The position numbers and the translations under genes were made by a program. From positions 256,123,065-256,187,064 of the forward strand of contig JBOZIK010000001.1 in NCBI GenBank assembly GCA_051453625.1: a stretch of 64,000 nucleotides of DNA, read 5' to 3'. Every line of letters begins with the position of its first letter. Position 1 is the stretch's first letter. Positions 44,390-55,640 of the stretch are shown in pieces. Under the pieces are notes generated by a model. It saw only the letters and a program-made list of their open reading frames with translations, searched no databases and had not been told where the DNA came from. This stretch comes from Welwitschia mirabilis. Lineage: Eukaryota; Gnetophyta; Gnetopsida; Welwitschiales.

Positions 44390-45700
44390 AAGGAATTTGA
44401 GTGTGTTCTTTTCACAATCCCTTAAAATCTAGACACATCCAATACACTTAGATTAATCATATTCCCTTTTTCCCTTAAAGAGTAGGCAAAATCTTTGTTT
44501 TATACATTAAAGCCTCTTTCCATCACCACAAGGGATAAACTCAATCAATCATTCATTAGAAAATTTTTTCCTAGTCGTAAGACTAATTCCATTAGAAATG
44601 AAGTTATAAACTTTTAACAAAACAATAGTGAAATCTTCTCCTACACCTTAGACAGATTCAAGAATCTACTTTTTAAATGCTTACAACATGGTTTTGAGTA
44701 AGGAAGAGTTATAAGTTTCTTTTATAAAGGACTTTTATTTAACCATAGGCAACTTATGGAGATCATGTGTAAGGAAAGATTTTTAGATGTTGAGATTGAT
44801 AAATCTTGGGATTTTCTTGAGACCATTGCTAAAAGTTCTAAGAATTAGGAGAAATATGATGAATCAACAAGATCATGAAACACTATTAAATCCACTAGTA
44901 TCTTCAAAATAACTAAGAAAACTAAGGTTAACCAAAAGTTGGATGACCTCTCTAAGAAAATTAAAACCCTTGGTACTAATCCTAAGCCAATAACTATAAC
45001 TCTTCATTGCAACATTTATTTTGTGAATACTCATGAAACTTTATATTATCCATCCATTTCTATGTTGTAAGGAGTAGTGAAAAAACAAGTGAATGCTATA
45101 GAACAACAATGGTAAAACTAAAGAACAAATAATCCCTACTCTAACACCTACAATCTTGGATAAAAAACCACCTAAACTTCTTATGAAAATAAGATAACCC
45201 TACCCAAGCCTCAACTAGTTAACCTAAGAATTCAAATCATCCTCTAACTTTCAATTATTTAGAGTCCATACTTCACAAGTTTATAGAAGCTCAACATCAC
45301 ATTAATTCATCACAATAATAATTTAGTCAACAAACTGCTTCCACATTATAACAGTTAGAGCAAGGAATGCATTAACTTTGTCAAACATCACACATATTCT
45401 TACATCACTTAACCAACATGAGAAGGAGAAGTTTCTTGCTATACATTAGCCTAACATTGTTAATTGTAGTTTAATGAAAGATATATTAATCAAGAAAACC
45501 AAGATCATACATTTGAGAAGTGGGAGTGAAATCAACAAAGAGTTGGAAGAAAAGAAATCCCAAGAATAAGAAGTACAATGACATAAGCCTAAGAGTAAGG
45601 AGAAGGTAAAAGAAAAATATGAAGATGAAGAAGTTGTCCCAACTTATAAGAAACCCCTATCCTTTTCTCAATAACTTAGAAAACATCACTTGGCTAAGAA
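44390..45700 (+). pseudogene. Element 1 gag
   Basis: With frameshifts the plus strand reads HIKEFECVLFTIP, LRLIIFPFSLKE-AKSLFYTL, KLNQSFIRKFFPSRKTNSIR and DRFKNLLFKCLQHGF. These are the capsid-region segments of Athila-type gag (family wording 'R-L-x-L-F-P-F-S-L-R-x-x-A-x-x-W-x', 'F-L-x-K-F-F-P', 'W-E-R-F-K-x-L-L-x-x-C-P-x-H-G'). A charged tail with Lys/Glu runs follows to about 45700. Several positions that should be W or Q are stops, as expected from deamination of methylated C. Confidence 0.8.
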
Positions 45701-45929
45701 ACAATAAGAAGCACTAGAAATTTCCAAGGAAGTAAAGATCAATATTCCTATTTTAAAAACCATTAAACAAGTCCCTTTCAATGCTAAATTCTTGAAAGAT
45801 ATGTGTACCACTAAAAGAATTATGAATGTGAAAAGTAAGGCCTTATTTACTTAAACAACTAGTTCTATCATTGAAAATAAAATCCTTTCAAAATATAAAG
45901 ATCTAGAATGCCTACAATAGTTGTTACTA

Positions 45930-46558
45930 TTGGAAATACAAACTTGCAAAAAGCCTTATTAGATTTTGGATCTAGTGTCAATTTTTTACCTTAGAGTATC
46001 TACAAGGAACTTGATTTAAATGATCTCAATAATACCAAACTCCAATTAAAANNNNNNNNNNTAAAATTATTTAGTAATTCTTTAAAAGCATCTTTGGACA
46101 TAGTAGAAGATGTGATTGTCTAAGTGGAAAATTGCTACTTTTCTATGGATTTCGTAGTTTTTAAGATTGAAAAGACTAGAAGTAATACTATTTCTATTAT
46201 CTTAAGAAGACCTTTTCTTGTTATTTCTAATGCTCTTATTAATTGTAAAAATTGTGTTATGAATATTTCCTTTGGTAACATGATTATTGAGTTAAATATT
46301 TTTAATACTATGAAGCAACCAAATGACCTAGAAGGAGTGGAGCTTGTTAAAAGTCTTGATGATCTTAATTCTTTTTCCTATGAGAAAAACCTTCTCTCTC
46401 TCTCATTATCTTCTTTGGATTATGATTCATGTATTATTGATCCTTTTTGTGATATGGACTCGCATCTCGAAGTTCTAAGATATGTCTTTGATAATGACCC
46501 TTTTGATCCATTAATTTATAATTTATCCATGCATTTATTGAAGAAAAATGTCTTGTAA
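45930..46558 (+). pseudogene. Element 1 protease-like region
   Basis: ALLDFGSSVNFLP (D-x-G-A/S loop) starts the domain at about 45950. After a 10 N gap (46052-46061) come SLKASLDIVEDVIV and an open frame 46124-46558. That frame contains ENCYFSMDFVVFKIEKTRSN, then TISIILRRPFLVISNALINC and MNISFGNMIIELNIF. This is the retropepsin-like block of Athila gag-pol (family: 'I-I-L-G-R-P-F-L-A-T-S-N-A-x-I-N-C'). G in L-G-R-P is R here. The frame stays open to 46558 and then the coding signal ends; no RT follows. Confidence 0.82.
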
Positions 46559-48390
46559 GAATTTTTAGTTAAGCATGAAAAATAAATCGGATGGTCCTCT
46601 CATGACCTGAAATGTTTAAACCTTAATGCATATTCTCCCATATCCTTCTTGAATTTTTCAATTCATGTGTGAATTGTTTTTATAATAACATTCCTAAGCC
46701 TAATTTGTTACCTCATCAACCATCTTATCCTTTTGATTATGAAGAACTTGATCATTTAAATTTTTCATCTTCACCCATAAGTACACACCAATCTTGTGAG
46801 CCTAAATTTCATCAAATAAGCTTGAATTAAATTTACCTACTCTAGCCTTAGGATGCTTTGATTAAACTATGAAAAGCCCTCATGTGTTCAAGGATGCTCC
46901 TTTTATAGAAAACCCTAATTATTTTTGTTCACCTCAACATAGTCACTTTCACTCATCCAAATTACCTTCATATAATCCCTTATCACCTACATCTCATTCA
47001 CCCCTTCCATTACCTTATGAGTTCATGAGATTCAGTAATCCTAGTTAATAGTTTTTTCTTTCATTCATGAATAAAGAGATCTTTTACCTTTTCAAAGCTT
47101 AGTTAAAATTTTATATATTTTTACTTTTTCATTAGCTAATTCTTTGAATTGTTTAACTTCTTTATTAAGATTTGCTGCATTTAGAGATCTTCAATTTAAA
47201 ACCAAGGAAAAATGTGGATTTTCTTCTTTCATGATGTTTCTTTATTTTAAGTATTTATGGGAATGAGATTATTTATCTATTAGGATAATGAGATAATGAC
47301 CTCTTTCATGTGCTATAAATACCAAAAAAAGGGAAAAAAATGTATAATAACGAGAAAAGACTATTAAGAAAAATCTTGAATTCTTTAGCACATTTCATAA
47401 TCATTTCTAATTAGGTTTATTTAACTACATCAAGGCTATGGCCGCCTACTGGAAATGCAGCTCTAATGATTCATTGTGATACATTCATCTACATCGAGGC
47501 TATAGATGCTTGCTAGTAATGTAGCATTGAATCCTTCATGGATAACATGTTAAATCTATTAGAAGAAGGTATCACGACACTAAATTCTCGATGTAACTGA
47601 ATGCATGAAACTTGGATTCCCATGAAAGAAGAAGAAAAAGAAATGAAATTAAGCATAATTTGAGACACCTTATGTTTACTTGTTTTAACAATTAAATTTA
47701 ACATTCTTTGGGTAGTTTTAAGGTTGCAAAGATTTACTGATTTATACTTTTATTATCTTGATAAAAGATACACCCAAAATTATGTAAATAAATAAGACCA
47801 TTAGCTTGCATTTATCTTATCTCATTTATTCATAGGATGCATAGTAAAGTTTGAATTTCATTTATTTACTCCATTACATTTTCATTCACTTTCATTATCC
47901 ACCTAGCCATAAATCCTTAATTTTCTTTCTATAAAAAAGCACACCAATAAACACATTATGTTTTTTATGATTTGAATCCTTTATCCATGTCTATATTTAA
48001 GGTAAAATTGGTTTGAACCATTGATAAAATCTAGTCATCCAATGATCCTCATTTTACTCACTTACTATAAAAACCCCCAATTTCTTAGCCATTTGCACTA
48101 AGCACTCATGTTTCCTATGACCCTTATCCTACTACAATCATCCTCAAGTTCAATCAAGCTATGCCTTCAAGTTGTTCTAGTATTATTATCTGTTCACTTG
48201 CCATGCATCTAGCTCTTTCTTATGATACTGTCTAGGCTTCCTCTTAGTTTTTAGCTTGTTGGTTAGCCTATTTTCATTTTTGAAATCTGTTTACTCTTAT
48301 TTTACTCCATTTTTCACCTTCTTAACTTTTATTTTCATTTTTTTTTCATTTTGATTTTTTTTTATTTATTCCATTCTATCATTTCAGGCC
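46559..48390 (+). other. Element 1 noncoding middle with internal direct repeat
   Basis: 47427-47523 contains two related units: AACTACATCAAGGCTATGG, GCCTACTGGAAATGCAGC and then CATCTACATCGAGGCTATAG, TGCTTGCTAGTAATGTAGC. Element 2 has the same pair at 56548-56632. Before 48391 a long pyrimidine tract ends in ATCATTTCAG, a strong splice acceptor. Confidence 0.65.
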
Positions 48391-48393
48391 ACC

Positions 48394-48830
48394 ATGAGTC
48401 AAAGAGCAGATCCCTTTTTGGATGAAGAAATCTTTACATCATTCCTTGATTTGTTTACACCCTTCTACCTTGATAAAATTCAAGCAATGTATTAGAATTA
48501 CTTATTAAAGAAGGATGACACCTATTACTTCCTAAAGGATATTTTGAAATTCTACAAAATTACAACAATTGATGAAGATAACCCTTGAGTAATTCACTCC
48601 TCCATTTGATAAACTTCCTTTACTATTTCATTGAATGATTTAAAAGCCTTGTTAAGAGTTGAGGACCATGATAGCTTGTCTTATATGCTTACCAAATCCC
48701 TTATCTATTTTTATGCCACTCATAATATTGAATATGGCCCAAATAGAGAAGGACTCTACCTTGGAATACCTCTACAAGAACCAACTTGCACTTTTTAAGT
48801 TCGTCATTTGAAATATTTTACTCACATCTC
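48394..48830 (+). pseudogene. Element 1: extra sense ORF after a splice acceptor (unknown family)
   Basis: Starts in GCCACCATGAG, a good start context six bases after a strong acceptor (TTTCAGGCC). One frame runs on through MSQRADPFLDEEIFTSFLDL, FTPFYLDKIQAMY, stop, NYLLKKDDTYYFLKDILKFY, stop, SLNDLKALLRVEDHDSLSYM and GPNREGLYLGIPLQEPTCTF before it decays. Stops are single-base types within an otherwise constant frame. No domain was recognised. It is downstream of gag-protease, where Athila elements can carry an extra or env-like ORF; element 2 shows no counterpart. Confidence 0.55.
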
Positions 48831-50360
48831 ATGTAACTGATGCTTATAGTAGTCACATTAACATTAGTATAATTATCCAAGATAGTACATCCTTTGACAT
48901 TTCCAAATGCCTCTTTACTGATATAACTAATAACGTGGGTTAAAGGTTAATTTTCTCTTCCTTTACTTAGTTTTAGACCTAATCTACAATGTCTTTAGAC
49001 TTTTAGGGATAAGATAGAACCTTCATTGAAACCATCACTCTTAGAGAGGTTAACCAACTTAATAACTGTATCAATTAGGATTGGATTTCAGGGGGTCTTA
49101 AAGAAATTTAGGAATAAGAGTAAATGAATCCTCTTCCTCTCATGCTCCTCATTCTTCCTACTCTTCACCAACCATAAGTAGAAAGGGGAAGGCTCTTATG
49201 GTTAAACCTTTTATCCCCCTTCTTCTCCACCTTCTTCTGCTCCTCCTTCTATTACTCATGTTTCTTTACTACTTTAAGTAATACCTTTTTAGATGAAGTC
49301 CTCAAATCTCATAGAATGTGAATTGCTAAATTATGGGAGAATATGAAAAATATTGCAAAAAAATAATAGGAGATATCCAAGAAGTAAGAAGATTGGATGA
49401 AAAATTAGAAAGGTTGGCTTCTCATAGAAGATCTTTGAGATAAATTCTTCTTACTCTTCCACTCTCTCACCCTTTTTTGCTTGTATTTTTTAGTTATAAT
49501 AGCTATATTGTACTTACATCTTGATTTATTATAAATTCTTTTCAATTTAATAGCAAATCATTATGAATTTCTATTTTTGTAAAATAGGATTTGATTCTGA
49601 ATTACCATGCAACAGCAAATTACTTAATTTGGTTGTTAGGCTCTGAAACATAAGAATTGATGTCTAACTTTTAAAAGAGATCTAGTGCCATCAATTTCCC
49701 TAACTAGCACTACTACCTTAACATGTATAGATAGGTTTCCATTTTACACAAATGGTCTTGATCACCATTTTTTTATTTTCTACACTTGGGTCTCTGTCAA
49801 AAAGTTATAGAAGCTAACTAATTTAGAGTCATTCCTTACTACTTCATTTCAAAATCATCACTCCACTCCCCATTCTCCGTCCTCTTTTAATCAATTTCTA
49901 AACTTTTACAGTCATACATTTTAGATTCAGAATTTTAAGACATTGTAACTAAAGTTTCATCTTTGATTTTTAGTCTTTCATTTGCATTAGCTTGTAATTT
50001 ATATTTTCTAGTTTAATCACGCATTACACATTTTATTTTTAGTAATTTTATTTGCTATCTTATTCTAGACAACATTAGCACATACATCATTCATTTCTCA
50101 GTGTGTTCACATTTAATTTTTCATCTTTAAAATTCGAGAACAAATTTTAGCTTTGGTTGGGGGAAGTGGCATTTGCACTTAAATTACTTACTTCTCATGC
50201 TTTATCTTTTATTTAAAGTATAATTTTAGAGTAGATTGACCAAATTTATTTTCTAATAAATCCTTTATCTTTTTGTACTTAATTAAGTTCATTTGTAATT
50301 TTTTTCATGTTATTTAATTTCTCGACATACTTTTTTTTACTAAGGAACTAGCAAAAGATT
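48831..50360 (+). other. Element 1 3' noncoding region
   Basis: Decayed continuation of the extra ORF to about 49440 (Pro/Ser- and Phe-rich scraps), then AT-rich sequence with no gene. Confidence 0.5.
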
Positions 50361-50372
50361 AGTTGGGGGGTA
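50361..50372 (+). promoter_or_regulatory. Element 1 polypurine tract
   Basis: AGTTGGGGGGTA directly before TGATAACACA, the start of the 3' LTR. Element 2 has GTTAGAGGG at the same place. Confidence 0.75.
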
Positions 50373-51676
50373 TGATAACACATAAAAATTTGATATCTCT
50401 ATCAAGGAATTAAGGCCTTTTTAGTATGTTTAATTAATCATAATGATAGTTTTATGCATTTCTTATGCTTAAGGCCATGGAAATCCTATTTTACTAATAA
50501 TCTATCTTAACACTATTATTTTTTAGGATAAATGTATTGTCAAGAGAATTGTGGCAAAAGATGGAGGTATGATGAACATAATTAGTAACAACACTAGTAT
50601 AGGCATGGTGACACTAGTTACTTTGAGAAGAATATCATCATTCTTATGTTCCTGAGTTGTTTTGATGTAAGTAATTCATTTTGACCATTTCGCAAAAAGA
50701 AGATGAATGAGGAATATTTTCTAAGAAGAATCCCTTAATTTAGCCCCATGAGTAAGAAATTATTTTATGTACTTTACTCATTTTTTATAATGATCCCTTT
50801 AGACTTTTTGAAATCCTAATTGTAAACACTTATTTTGACCTATAAGTACCTTACCTTTTCTCACTTAGAGGACATCACTTGATAGGAAATAATTGTAAAA
50901 GAGATTAAAAATTTAGTCATAAGTTTCCTTTAAACTGCCCATAGGGATGGGGTCGATAGAAAGTTAGCATGATTATTTTTGTTTTAGCATGAGTACATTT
51001 TTAGATTGTGTTCTTTACTTTTTAGATAATAAAGTATTACATGTTTTTGATGCATTACTTTGATATCAAGTTGTAAATGTCATACGTGTTATGCTTAGAA
51101 TGACTAAGTTATGTTTTTACTTTAGTTCTACTTTGGTGATTATCCTTTTTATTCTAGATTACATAGCCTAAATGTTTATTTAATGGACCTTGGAAAACTC
51201 CTACTTTCCAAATTTATTTTATTCTTGCTCTAAAATCTAGGTGGCTAGGTTATATCACCTTCATGTCTATGATGAATGATATTATGCCGTTGTGCTTAAG
51301 CTTGGATACATAAGAGCTCATGTTTATGATGTATTATATCATTATGCTTGAGTTGGAAGTAAATCTACATGATTTTACTTCAAATACTCATGTTTTTACT
51401 TGAAGTTATTATGTTAGTTTGAATGTTATGTTCCATTCCTAAATCTCACATATTATTTTACTCTCTATTATTCTTTACTATTATGCTTGCTTTACAGATA
51501 GCTTTCATAATCTATCTCTATAGAAGAATGACATTGCAATTATACTACAAATGAAAGTCCTAATATTATTGGTAAAATTTGGGTTTAGTGATGTAAGATT
51601 TATATCCTTAGGGTAATCTTACTATTTATCATACATTAATAATAGATACAAGCATAGCCAGATTTCACCACAAAAA
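50373..51676 (+). repeat. Element 1 3' LTR (1304 bp)
   Basis: Starts TGATAACACATAAAAATTTG and ends TTCACCACAAAAA. Partner of 41923-43190. Confidence 0.92.
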
Positions 51677-51681
51677 TAACT

Positions 51682-52520
51682 GCCACAACTACTACAAGCT
51701 AAAGATTTCTAGGCCTTTCTTCATTTATGAAAAGGCCTTAAGCCCTCATTGTAAAGGATCTTTTATTAGCAAGGAATACTTAGAGAATCAAGATGTTATG
51801 GCTTTTTAAGCACCTTCCCTAGGAGCAGACTTGATTCAAGGCTAGTTTGAGGAGTCTGTTTTAGCTTCATCTTTCCTCTTTTAATGTAATGTAAATTTCC
51901 AAAATTAATACAAGAATAAATTATTCATTATTTAATTTTTAGTGCATGTTAACATGATACTTTTAATCCTTAGGTGAGATTAGTTCTTGTGTTACTATAA
52001 AAGTAGTTGTTTATTCTTCTATTTATAGTGCACATTAACATGATACTTTTAATCCTTAAATGAGACTATATCATTAATATTTATCATTACCAAGTAAATT
52101 CTCTAAAGTTAACTATTGGTTATAGTTATTACATGTTATAGATCTTAAGTGTAGTTAGCCTTACTTTTTATGTTTATGAAGGGCTATAAAGGATCAAGTG
52201 AGTATTGAATTCATCAAATAATTCATCAAAACTAATGTGGTGAATGAGATTATATCACCATGCCTGAGCCATCATGACTTGATGGTTTGAGCTTATGTTT
52301 CAAGAATTACAAGAAATCGTTGGAGCGAAGGTGGGTTGTTGAACAATCCTTACTAATTAAAGTTTACTAAAAATCTTAAAACTCAATTTTACATTTTACT
52401 TTGGTTCCATTGCAAGAGTTTACCCCAAATATCCCTATGGAAAAATGATACTAAGTGCTTACCTAGTTTTATTGATGTTTGAATTTTCCTAGAATAAATA
52501 ACTTAATTTAACCACGAACA
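51682..52520 (+). repeat. Element 2 5' LTR, second part
   Basis: Resumes after element 1 and matches the 3' LTR from about 58330 on: CCTAGGCC-like, CCTCATTGTAAA, TACTTAGAG-ATCAAGATGT, TAGTGCATGTTAA and TTTATTGATGTTT. Ends ACCACGAACA against ACCACAAACA in the 3' copy. Confidence 0.92.
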
Positions 52521-52526
52521 GATTTT

Positions 52527-52546
52527 TTTGGCATTGTTGCCAAGGA
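52527..52546 (+). promoter_or_regulatory. Element 2 primer-binding site (tRNA-Asp-like)
   Basis: TTTGGCATTGTTGCCAAGGA, the best kept Athila/Tat-type site in the window, seven bases inside the LTR. Confidence 0.8.
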
Positions 52547-53350
52547 TATTGGTATAGTAGCTTCTCAAAATTTGCATTATTTTTTCTTTCTTTAATCTTT
52601 TTTAATTTATATTTCTTAGTTTCCCAATGGTTGGTATTGATCCTTTTCTAGTAAAATAGAGGTGATTCTTTTTTCCCATTTTAAGTGTTTATTTCATTTT
52701 ACTTTCTTTCCAGTGGTCGGTACTGGTCCATTTCTAGTGATGATCGAATTGATCCTATTTAAAAAGTTTTATTTATTTTTATGCTTTAATCTAAAACATA
52801 TTTCTATATCTGATATTTTGTATTTTAGATCTATTGAATTTTATATAGGTCACAATCAAAACTGAGATTGCAAAAGGTAAAAAACTAAACTAGAATCTAA
52901 TTTTGTTTTTTATTCTACAAATTTTATTTCAATAACAGTTTCTATTTCTATCCTCTTTCTATGATTTTTATTAGAATTTCTAAAATGAAAAAGATTTAGA
53001 ATTTATTTTTCTATTTTATTTTAGTAATTAGTTTCTATTTCTATCCCATTTCTATAATTTTTGTTAAAATTTATAAAATGAAAAAGATTTAGGATTTCTT
53101 TTTAGTTAGGTTTTATTTTAAGTTTTTTATCATTTTTATTTTCTATTAAATTTTTCTAGCACTTCATAACTCTAAATGTTTGTACAAGCACTATGAGTCT
53201 TTCACTTTTTACTTGAGTTATAACTATAAAATCAAATGGTATCACTACCATTTCTGACAAGCACTACAAGTGTTTTTAAGAATAAGTCTTTAAGACTTAA
53301 ACTAAACCTTTTGTAAAGTATTACAGATCTATTTGTCATCTAGTTCTCCT
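52547..53350 (+). other. Element 2 leader
   Basis: Contains two GGT(A/T)(T/C)TGGTCC-like units with TTTCTAGT (52630-52740), and a repeated block with TTTCTATTTCTATCC and TTTCTATAATTTTTG-like sequence (52930-53100). The same kind of units occur after the primer sites of elements 1 and B. No coding signal. Confidence 0.55.
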
Positions 53351-53359
53351 TTGAAACTC

Positions 53360-54960
53360 ATTTGAAACTTGCATGCCTTAGATCCAAGATAAATTAGAAC
53401 ACCTAATTAGAAATCTTTTTGATGAAAATATAGATTCTAGATTTCAAGAAAATGAAGAATAGAGAATTTCATTTGAAAACCAACTCATGATAATTCTTGA
53501 GGAGAATAAGCATTTGCTTTTTAACAATAAAACCAAAATTTCCAATCTAGTTTTCAATGCACTTTTAATATACCCTAGTCAAATAAAGAACTATTAGACA
53601 ACCTACATGCCTCCTATCTTTGTCAAAAAATGCTTAAAACATGGGCTAGAACACATTGCAAAATCAACCAAACAATAACACCCCTAAGTAAACCTAGCAT
53701 GATTATTTACAACACTAATGCTTAGGTACCTCATTATGTATAGTCTAATCATTGATAGCAAAAAAGTTACAATTCATGCATTCACCATATAATTACTCTG
53801 CCATTTTTATGACTTAGAATCTGAAGACCCCTATTTGCACCTCAAGGAATTCAAGTGTGTGCTATATACTCTATCATAATACTCCAATAGGTATGATGCC
53901 ATTAGACTCACCATTTTCTTGTTCTTCTTAAAGGAAGAGCTAAATCTTGGTTCTATACCCTTAAACCCCTATTAATTAAAACATGAACTAACTTAAACAA
54001 AGCATTTATTTCAAAATTTTTCCTAAACCATAAGAGAAATGCCTTAAGATGACAACTTGTAAATTATTAACAAAAGATCAAACAACTCTCTCATAGGACT
54101 TAAGAGAGATTTAATTATTTGCTTCAAAAATACCCATAATGTGGATTCAAGTAAGGTAAAGATATTAGTCTCTTTTATAATGGATTATCTAGCAATAATA
54201 GGTAATACTAAAGATGATGAGTAGAGGTAGTTTCCTTAATCTTTCATTAGATAAAATATGGGATTACTTTGAAATAGTAGCTGCAAGCTCTAAAAACTAG
54301 GAGAAACTAATTGAACAACTTAGATCCTACCTATTCATTAGATCAACCAGTGTTTTTAGATTCCTAGACAATTTTAACATTAATAATCAAATAGATGAAT
54401 TATCAAGCTCCTTTCCACCACATCTAAACCATCAACCTTCACACTCAAATGCCTCATCTATTACCTAGATTTCCATGAAATAGTTGAGTGTCCCTGTATA
54501 CCCATATTTTAAAATACCATAAATGAATAATTTAATGCCATAAGACATTAGAGGCATAGTGGTAAAAATGACCCTTTTTCAAAAACTTACAACCTCAGTG
54601 AATGAGTCATTTCAACTTTTCCTAGAGACAAAATAATTTTCATAACCAAAATCATGTTAGTCAACCAAAAAATCCATTTCTATCATCATCAATCCATTAA
54701 CAACCCTTGTCATCTATCCCATTAGAGAAATTATTAAAGAAAATGATGAAAACCTAAAACCAAATTATACATAATCATGAGTAAATCATTAAGCAACATT
54801 CCTCCTCCTTGAGTAATATTGAACAAAATTTTCAATAACTTTAAGCCAAATTAAAGAAATTAAGGTCATTCATCTTAGGAGTATAAAAGAGTTAAATAAC
54901 TAATTTGAGAAAAATGTAACTAAAGAAGAACTGATTTCCGTAGAAAATAATTAGATGAAT
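53360..54960 (+). pseudogene. Element 2 gag
   Basis: Across frameshifts the plus strand reads DPYLHLKEFKCVLYTLS, RLTIFLFFLKGRAKSWFYTL and AFISKFFLNHKRNAL, matching gag of element 1 segment by segment. A polar, Asn/Lys/Gln-rich tail follows. Too many stops for function. Confidence 0.75.
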
Positions 54961-55209
54961 GAAAGATTAGAAGAACCTTTACCTATTCGCTGAGAATCTC
55001 TACCCTTTCCACAATAACCTAAGAAGGAGAACATTAAAAAGAATTAATTGGAAGTATTAAAGGTTTTTAAAGAGGTTAAACTTAGCATGCCACTATTAGA
55101 TGTAATTAAAAAAATCCCCTCTTATGCTAAATTCCTAAAATACATGTGTACTATTAATAAGAGAATGTAAGTTAAGAAAAACGACCTTTTTATCCTAGTG
55201 AACGAGTGT

Positions 55210-55640
55210 AATTATACAAGATCAAATACCTCCTAAGTATAAAGATCCTGATTGTTCTCTAGTTGCTATCATAATTAGAGATAAACATATTAAGTAAGTC
55301 TTGTTAGATCTAGGAGTAAGCATGAATTTTTTACCCCCCTTAGTTTACAAGGAACTTGGCCTTAATGATCTTAAACAAATAAAAATCCAATTGCAGTTTG
55401 TAGATAACTCATTGAAATCAACATTACAAATTGTTAAAAATGTAATTATGTGAATAGATATTTGCTATTTTTTGATAGATTTCATTGTGTTAGAAAAAAT
55501 AAAACAAAATATAATTTAGTTCTAGTTATTTTAGATGACAACATCAAGTGCTCTTATTAATTGTAAAACTATACAAAAATTTCTTATGGCAACTTAACAA
55601 TGAATCTAAATATTTTAAACACTATGAAATTTTCATAGAA
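55210..55640 (+). pseudogene. Element 2 protease-like region
   Basis: LLDLGVSMNFLPPLVYKELG and LNDLKQIKIQLQFVDNSLKS, then a stop and DICYFLIDFIVLEKIKQN. The first part is the D-x-G loop of the domain; the later R-P-F-L strand is lost to frameshifts. Homologous to 45930-46558. Confidence 0.75.

Larger units (their letters stand above)
41923..51676 (+). mobile_element. Element 1: Athila-like non-autonomous LTR retrotransposon nested in element 2
   Basis: LTRs 41923-43190 and 50373-51676, target duplication TAACC (41918-41922) and TAACT (51677-51681), primer site at 43194-43214, polypurine tract at 50361-50372. The interior codes for gag (about 44390-45700) and a protease-like segment (45930-46558), followed by 3.8 kb with no RT or integrase. 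It contains a separate sense ORF remnant at 48394-48830. The uninterrupted LTR of element 2 reads TAACT at the insertion point, which confirms the target. Confidence 0.92.
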
